Positions 60,178 through 64,000 of a stretch of 64,000 nt of DNA are shown piece after piece (position 1 is the stretch's first letter; every line of letters starts with the position of its first letter). A program made the position numbers and the translations under genes. The notes beneath the pieces are model-generated. The model saw only the letters and a program-made list of their open reading frames with translations. It searched no databases and was not told where the DNA came from. This stretch comes from Pseudomonas lactis. Lineage in GTDB: Bacteria > Pseudomonadota > Gammaproteobacteria > Pseudomonadales > Pseudomonadaceae. The stretch is from NCBI RefSeq assembly GCF_001439845.1, contig NZ_JYLO01000004.1, forward strand, positions 62,001-126,000. The letters are read 5' to 3'.

Positions 60178-61044
60178 ATGCTCAACCACTGGCCGCCCCT
60201 CGGCACCCTTCGCGGCTTTGAAGCCGCCGCTCGGCTGGGCAGTTTTCACAAAGCCGCCGAAGAGCTGCACTTGACCCAATCGGCAATCAGCCAGCAGATT
60301 CGCAGCCTGGAGGCGTACCTTGAACAGCCGCTGTTTTTTCGCAGCGGGCGCAGCGTCAGCTTGACCGACGCCGGCCAGGATTTCCTCAGCACCACCCAGG
60401 CCTTACTGCAACAACTGGCCGTCGGCGTGCGGCGCCTTGGGCAATACCGCAAACCCAATCAATTGGTGCTCAACACCACGCCGACCTTCGCCCGGCATTG
60501 GCTGTTGCCCCGCCTGGCCGACTTTCGCCGCCAACACCCGCAGGTCGATCTATGGATTTTCAGCACCGACGAAGTGCCAGACATGGCCAGCCAGACCATC
60601 GATTTGGCGGTGCGCGACGACATCAGCTCCCAGGCCGAATGCAGCTTCAAGGTGCTGCATATCGACCGGCTGTTTCCGGCATGCCACCCGCAGGTGCTGG
60701 AGGTGCCTCTTGAGCAACGCACCACCTTGCACGGTGAGCGGGAAATGGACTGGAGCCATTGGGCGGTGGAAGCCGGGATTGATGTGGGCCAACAGGACCA
60801 GGGCCTGAATTTTTCCGACCCCGGTTTATTGCTGGATGCGGTGTGCACCGGGTTGGGGATTGGCCTGGTAAGCCAGTTGCTCAGCCGCCAGGGGCAAGCC
60901 AAAGGTTTGCTTACGCCGTTGGTAGACGCCACCATTCGCGGCCCCAGCTGGGCGCTACTGACCCATCGCGACAGCGAGAACGACCCCCTGGCGCGGTGTT
61001 TTATCGAGTGGCTATCGAGCCATTTGCAGGGAGATGCGGCATGA
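60178..61044 (+). CDS. LysR-family regulator of the agmatine operon (GcvA-like)
   Basis: The protein has 288 residues with AGAGGAA upstream. N-terminal LysR helix-turn-helix (LGTLRGFEAAARLGSFHKAAEELHLTQSAISQQIRSLEAYLEQPLFFRSGRSVSLT), then a GcvA-type effector domain (LVLNTTPTFARHWLLPRLADFRRQHPQVDLWI, LLLDAVCTGLGIGLVSQLLS). It is divergent from the agmatine deiminase operon, the classical position for a LysR regulator of that operon; an agmatine or putrescine effector is inferred. The stop overlaps the next start (ATGA). Confidence 0.87.
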   Translation: MLNHWPPLGTLRGFEAAARLGSFHKAAEELHLTQSAISQQIRSLEAYLEQPLFFRSGRSVSLTDAGQDFLSTTQALLQQLAVGVRRLGQYRKPNQLVLNTTPTFARHWLLPRLADFRRQHPQVDLWIFSTDEVPDMASQTIDLAVRDDISSQAECSFKVLHIDRLFPACHPQVLEVPLEQRTTLHGEREMDWSHWAVEAGIDVGQQDQGLNFSDPGLLLDAVCTGLGIGLVSQLLSRQGQAKGLLTPLVDATIRGPSWALLTHRDSENDPLARCFIEWLSSHLQGDAA

Positions 61045-61574
61045 ACGACCGACTCGACGACCTCCTCGCCGACCACTTGCATGTCCTGTTCTGCGGCATC
61101 AACCCTGGCAAGGGCTCCGCCGCCCTCGGCCTGCATTTTGCCAATCGCAGCAACCGCTTCTGGCGCACCGTGCATTTGGCCGGTTTCACGCCCCATGAAA
61201 TCCGCCCGCAAGACGGTGCCACCTTGCTGCACTACGGTTGCGGATTGACCACCTTGGTGGCACGTCCAACGGCCAGTGCAGGCGAGTTGGCGCGGCATGA
61301 GTTCCAGGACGCGGCGGCGGCGTTCGAACACAAGATCCGCCGCCATGCCCCGCGCTTCGTCGCGTTCCTCGGCAAGCCCGGCTATAGCGCGCTGAGCGGC
61401 CAGCGCGAGGTCGCCTGGGGTTTGCAAGCGCAGCCACTGGGCGGGGCCTCGGTCTGGGTGCTGCCCAACCCCAGCGGGCGCAACCTGGCGTTCAGCCTCG
61501 ATCAATTGGTGCAGGCGTATCGGCTGCTGCACAACGCCGTTGCGCAATCCAGGCCCGCGCCCTTAATCTCGTGA
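61041..61574 (+). CDS. mug: G/U mismatch-specific uracil-DNA glycosylase (Mug/TDG family)
   Basis: The product has 177 residues from the ATG at 61041, overlapping the LysR stop by four bases; the longer frame to 60843 runs inside the LysR gene. Mug motifs: VLFCGINPGKGSAALGLHFANRSNRFW (GINPG with the catalytic Asn) and WVLPNPSGRNLAFSLDQLVQAYR (NPSG loop that reads the mismatch). It removes uracil or ethenocytosine opposite guanine. The coupling to a metabolic regulator has no evident functional meaning. Confidence 0.92.
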   Translation: MNDRLDDLLADHLHVLFCGINPGKGSAALGLHFANRSNRFWRTVHLAGFTPHEIRPQDGATLLHYGCGLTTLVARPTASAGELARHEFQDAAAAFEHKIRRHAPRFVAFLGKPGYSALSGQREVAWGLQAQPLGGASVWVLPNPSGRNLAFSLDQLVQAYRLLHNAVAQSRPAPLIS

Positions 61575-61604
61575 GCCCAACACCCTGTAAGCAATGGAGG
61601 CTGC

Positions 61605-62201
61605 ATGAAACTGGTCGGAATGCTGGACTCGCCCTACGTACGCCGCGTGGCTGTTTCCCTGGAGTTATACGGGGTGGACTTTGTTCATGAACCGCTTTCG
61701 GTGTTCAGCACTTACGCTGAATTTGCCCAGATCAACCCGGTAGTCAAGGCCCCGACCCTGATGCTGGACGATGGCACGGTGCTGATGGATTCGAGCCTGA
61801 TCCTCGATTACCTGGAAGCGCTGGCGCCGGCTGACAAGAAGCTGCTGCCCCAACAACCGGCTGCACGCGCCCGCGACCTGCAACTGCTTGGGCTCGCGCT
61901 GGCGGCCTGTGAAAAAAGCGTGCAGATCGTCTATGAACACAACCTTCGCCCCGCTGAAAAATTGCATGCGCCGTGGCTTGAGCGCGTTACCGGGCAACTG
62001 CTGGCGGCTTATGCGTTGCTGGACAAGCAGCTGGCAGGCAATGAAGCGCTGACCCAGGCGTCGATTACCGCAGCGGTCGCCTGGTCGTTCAGCCAGTTCA
62101 CCGTGGCCTCGGTGGTAAAGGCCGATGCGTTCCCCAACCTCAAGCGCCATGCTGAACGCCTGGAGCAGCACCCGGCGTTCAAGCGTTACCCCATCGAATG
62201 A
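61605..62201 (+). CDS. Glutathione S-transferase family protein
   Basis: The protein has 198 residues. Thioredoxin-fold N domain: KLVGMLDSPYVRRVAVSLELYGVDFVHEPLSVF, INPVVKAPTLMLDDGTVLMDSSLILDYLEAL (cis-Pro and glutathione-contact Ser). All-helical C domain from about residue 90 with SITAAVAWSFSQF. The catalytic residue is probably the Ser in LDSPYVRRV. Substrate unknown. It lies 30 bases after mug on the same strand and is followed by a REP pair. Confidence 0.9.
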   Translation: MKLVGMLDSPYVRRVAVSLELYGVDFVHEPLSVFSTYAEFAQINPVVKAPTLMLDDGTVLMDSSLILDYLEALAPADKKLLPQQPAARARDLQLLGLALAACEKSVQIVYEHNLRPAEKLHAPWLERVTGQLLAAYALLDKQLAGNEALTQASITAAVAWSFSQFTVASVVKADAFPNLKRHAERLEQHPAFKRYPIE

Positions 62202-62215
62202 ACTCGCGCTAATGT

Positions 62216-62313
62216 GTAGGAGCGAGCTTGCTCGCGAAAAACTCATAGACGCCGCGTTTACTCAGGCTACACGCGTTATCGTTGACGTTTTTCGCGAGCA
62301 AGCTCGCTCCTAC
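62216..62313. repeat. REP pair (inverted), unit F
   Basis: Same arms as the other pairs; the core is in the orientation of units A and E. It lies between the convergent GST and SDR genes, 14 bases after the GST stop. Confidence 0.92.
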
Positions 62314-62333
62314 ATAGGGCCCTGTTCGCGTCG

Positions 62334-63101
62334 CTACACCCATCCGCCGTCAACGATAAAGTTCTGCGCCGAGCACATCGCCGAGGCATCCGAGGCCAAA
62401 AACAGCGCCATGTTGGCGATGTGTTCCGGCATCACGCTGCCGGGCAGGCACTGGCTGCGGGCGATGAGGTCCTTGGCGGCGTCGTCGACCCACATGGCCA
62501 GTTGTTTTTCGGTCATCACCCAACCCGGTACCAAGGTGTTGACGCGGATATGGTTGGGCCCCAGTTCCCGCGCCAGGGCTCGGGTCATGCCGTGGGCGGC
62601 AGCCTTGCTGGCGGCGTATACGGGGTAGCCGGCCGAGGCCATCATCCAGCCCACCGAGCCCAGGTTGATGATCGAGCCGCCGCCGGCCTCTTTCATCATC
62701 GGCACCACCGCCTTGGCGGCAAAGAAGGCATGTTTGAGGTTGACCGCAATCAGCTGGTCGAACAGGTGCGAGTCGATTTCTTCCAGGCTGTGGCGCACAT
62801 CGTTCGCTGCATTGTTGACCAGTACCGTAATCGGCCCCAGGGAATGCTCGAAGCGCCCGATCGCCGCGCGGTAGCCGATCTCGTCGGTGATATCGCAGCA
62901 CTCGAACTCGACACTCTGCCCTTTGGAGTTCAGCAGCGCCGCCAGGCGTTCACCTTGGCTCTGTGCACGGTCCACGAACGCCACCTTGGCGCCCTGCGCG
63001 GCGAAGGCCCGCACCATGAACTCGCCAATCCCCGAAGCCCCGCCGGAAACCAGCACGGTTTTGTCCTTGAGGTCGGGATAAATCGCTTGCTGGGTAGTCA
63101 T
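62334..63101 (-). CDS. Short-chain dehydrogenase/reductase, probable sugar dehydrogenase
   Basis: The protein has 255 residues. Classical SDR: cofactor loop VLVSGGASGIGEFMVRAFAAQGAKVAFVDR, VLVNNAAND, catalytic Ser in IINLGSVGW and Tyr-x3-Lys in YPVYAASKAA, then PGWVMT and the C-terminal FIVDGGWV. The acidic D after the second strand favours NAD. It is divergent from a secreted aldose 1-epimerase gene. That pairing suggests oxidation of an aldose such as arabinose or galactose to its lactone, but the rest of the pathway would lie to the right of the window. Confidence 0.87.
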   Translation of the reverse strand: MTTQQAIYPDLKDKTVLVSGGASGIGEFMVRAFAAQGAKVAFVDRAQSQGERLAALLNSKGQSVEFECCDITDEIGYRAAIGRFEHSLGPITVLVNNAANDVRHSLEEIDSHLFDQLIAVNLKHAFFAAKAVVPMMKEAGGGSIINLGSVGWMMASAGYPVYAASKAAAHGMTRALARELGPNHIRVNTLVPGWVMTEKQLAMWVDDAAKDLIARSQCLPGSVMPEHIANMALFLASDASAMCSAQNFIVDGGWV

Positions 63102-63239
63102 AACAATCAGTACTCCGCTTAATTAGTCTTATTTTATTTTGCAAGAACGGCGTTAAAGGCTATAAATCTGCTGTCATATCGACAAAATATCTCAAATTAG
63201 TAGAACTATTCCAGCAAAACAACAAAAGGAAGTTCGACC

Positions 63240-64000
63240 ATGAAGCACCCTCGATACCTGCTGTCCGGCCTCGCGCTGTCCATGCTGATCGCCAGCGGCG
63301 GCGCGCACGCTGCCGGCCTTAGCAGCGAACACAAACCCTTCGGTAAAACCAATGACGGCACCGCCGTCGAACAGTACGTGTTGCGCAACAGCCATGGCAT
63401 GCAAGCCACGGTGATCACCTACGGCGGTGTGCTGCAGTCGCTCAAAGTGCCGGACAAACACGGCAAGCTCGACGACGTGGTACTGGGCTTCGATGACGTG
63501 CAAGGCTATCAAGGCGGTACCGCGTTTTTCGGTGCCACCATCGGCCGCTTCGGCAACCGCCTGGCCGGCGGCGCCTTCGAACTCGATGGCAAACGCTATC
63601 AGGTACCGCTCAACGACGGCCCCAACTCATTGCATGGCGGCGCCCAGGGCTTCGACAAGCAGGTGTGGCAAGCCAAATCGGTCAAGGACAAAGACTCGGT
63701 GGGCGTCACCCTCACCTACCTGTCCAAAGATGGGGAAATGGGCTTTCCGGGCAACTTGAAGACCGAGGTCACCTACCGCCTCAACGACAACAACGAACTG
63801 CACATCGACTACACCGCCACCACCGACAAGCCGACGGTGCTCAACCTCACCAACCATAGCTACTTCAATCTGGCCGGTGCGGGCAACGGCGATATTCTCA
63901 AGCAGGTCGCCACCTTGCACGCCAGCCACTACACACCGGTGAATGCCACCTTGATTCCCACCGGCGAACTGGCACCGGTCAAGGGCACGCCGATGGACTT
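63240..64000 (+). CDS. galM: Aldose 1-epimerase (mutarotase), exported; 3' end outside window
   Basis: The frame is open from the ATG at 63240 (AAAAGGA nine bases upstream) to the window edge, about 253 residues. Residues 1-24 form a signal peptide ending GGAHA-A. GalM motifs: VITYGGVLQSLKVPDKHGKLDDVVLGFD, FGATIGRFGNRLAGGAFELDGKRYQVPLNDGPNSLHGGAQGFDKQVW (first catalytic His in LHGG) and LNLTNHSYFNLAG (second His). The catalytic Glu would be beyond the edge. It interconverts alpha and beta anomers of aldoses, here in the periplasm, ahead of uptake or oxidation. It shares a 138-base AT-rich divergent promoter region with the SDR. Confidence 0.92.
   Translation, partial: MKHPRYLLSGLALSMLIASGGAHAAGLSSEHKPFGKTNDGTAVEQYVLRNSHGMQATVITYGGVLQSLKVPDKHGKLDDVVLGFDDVQGYQGGTAFFGATIGRFGNRLAGGAFELDGKRYQVPLNDGPNSLHGGAQGFDKQVWQAKSVKDKDSVGVTLTYLSKDGEMGFPGNLKTEVTYRLNDNNELHIDYTATTDKPTVLNLTNHSYFNLAGAGNGDILKQVATLHASHYTPVNATLIPTGELAPVKGTPMD

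Overview
The window looks like a chromosomal segment of a fluorescent Pseudomonas (P. fluorescens group). It is GC-rich. It carries a viscosin-type lipopeptide synthetase, many Pseudomonas-style REP elements, a CobF-type aerobic cobalamin gene and an agu2-like agmatine operon. I saw no rRNA, tRNA, CRISPR array, transposase, integrase or origin.

Layout. 1-9281 (minus): the first three modules of a non-ribosomal peptide synthetase that runs off the left edge. Its adenylation pockets read Thr, a Val/Ile-like residue, then Leu, and all three condensation domains are of the dual epimerisation/condensation type. This matches the second synthetase of the viscosin/massetolide/orfamide family. 9647-11430: a PAAR-tipped, glycine-zipper candidate type VI effector with an overlapping membrane candidate immunity gene. 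11635-23022 (minus): a 3795-residue autotransporter with duplicated blocks. 23435-28459: a Kef-type antiporter, a periplasmic protein, an esterase, cobF and a degenerate histidine phosphatase. 28589-33356: a thiolase / acyl-CoA ligase / MHS transporter operon with a divergent PAS-LuxR regulator. 34162-45321: mostly single metabolic or stress genes: a VOC protein with an AlgE-like porin, an esterase, DoxX, a quinone reductase, an ene-reductase, a DJ-1 protein with an AraC regulator, a GNAT, UppP and a DyP peroxidase.

45372-54925 is the most interesting block. It holds a membrane di-iron oxygenase, a MocE-type Rieske ferredoxin, a ferredoxin reductase, two TIM-barrel isomerases, an inositol-dehydrogenase-like enzyme and a periplasmic sugar-binding protein. 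Two regulators sit between the halves: a LacI protein with an obvious operator and a sigma-54 activator with a near-perfect -24/-12 promoter. The gene set mirrors mocDEF plus mocABC of rhizobial rhizopine (O-methyl-scyllo-inosamine) catabolism, so a route for an O-methylated inositol or amino-inositol is the best guess.

55045-64000: a YghU-like glutathione enzyme; an agu2-like operon (two agmatine deiminases, one Tat-exported, an N-carbamoylputrescine amidase and a polyamine-binding protein) with its LysR regulator; mug; a GST; an SDR; and the start of a secreted aldose 1-epimerase.

Intergenic space is filled by REP pairs (six of about 98 bp), single REPs and three copies of a roughly 370-410 bp element. 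The hairpins of that element show paired, structure-preserving changes between copies, which makes it the best candidate here for an unexplained structured RNA or DNA element.
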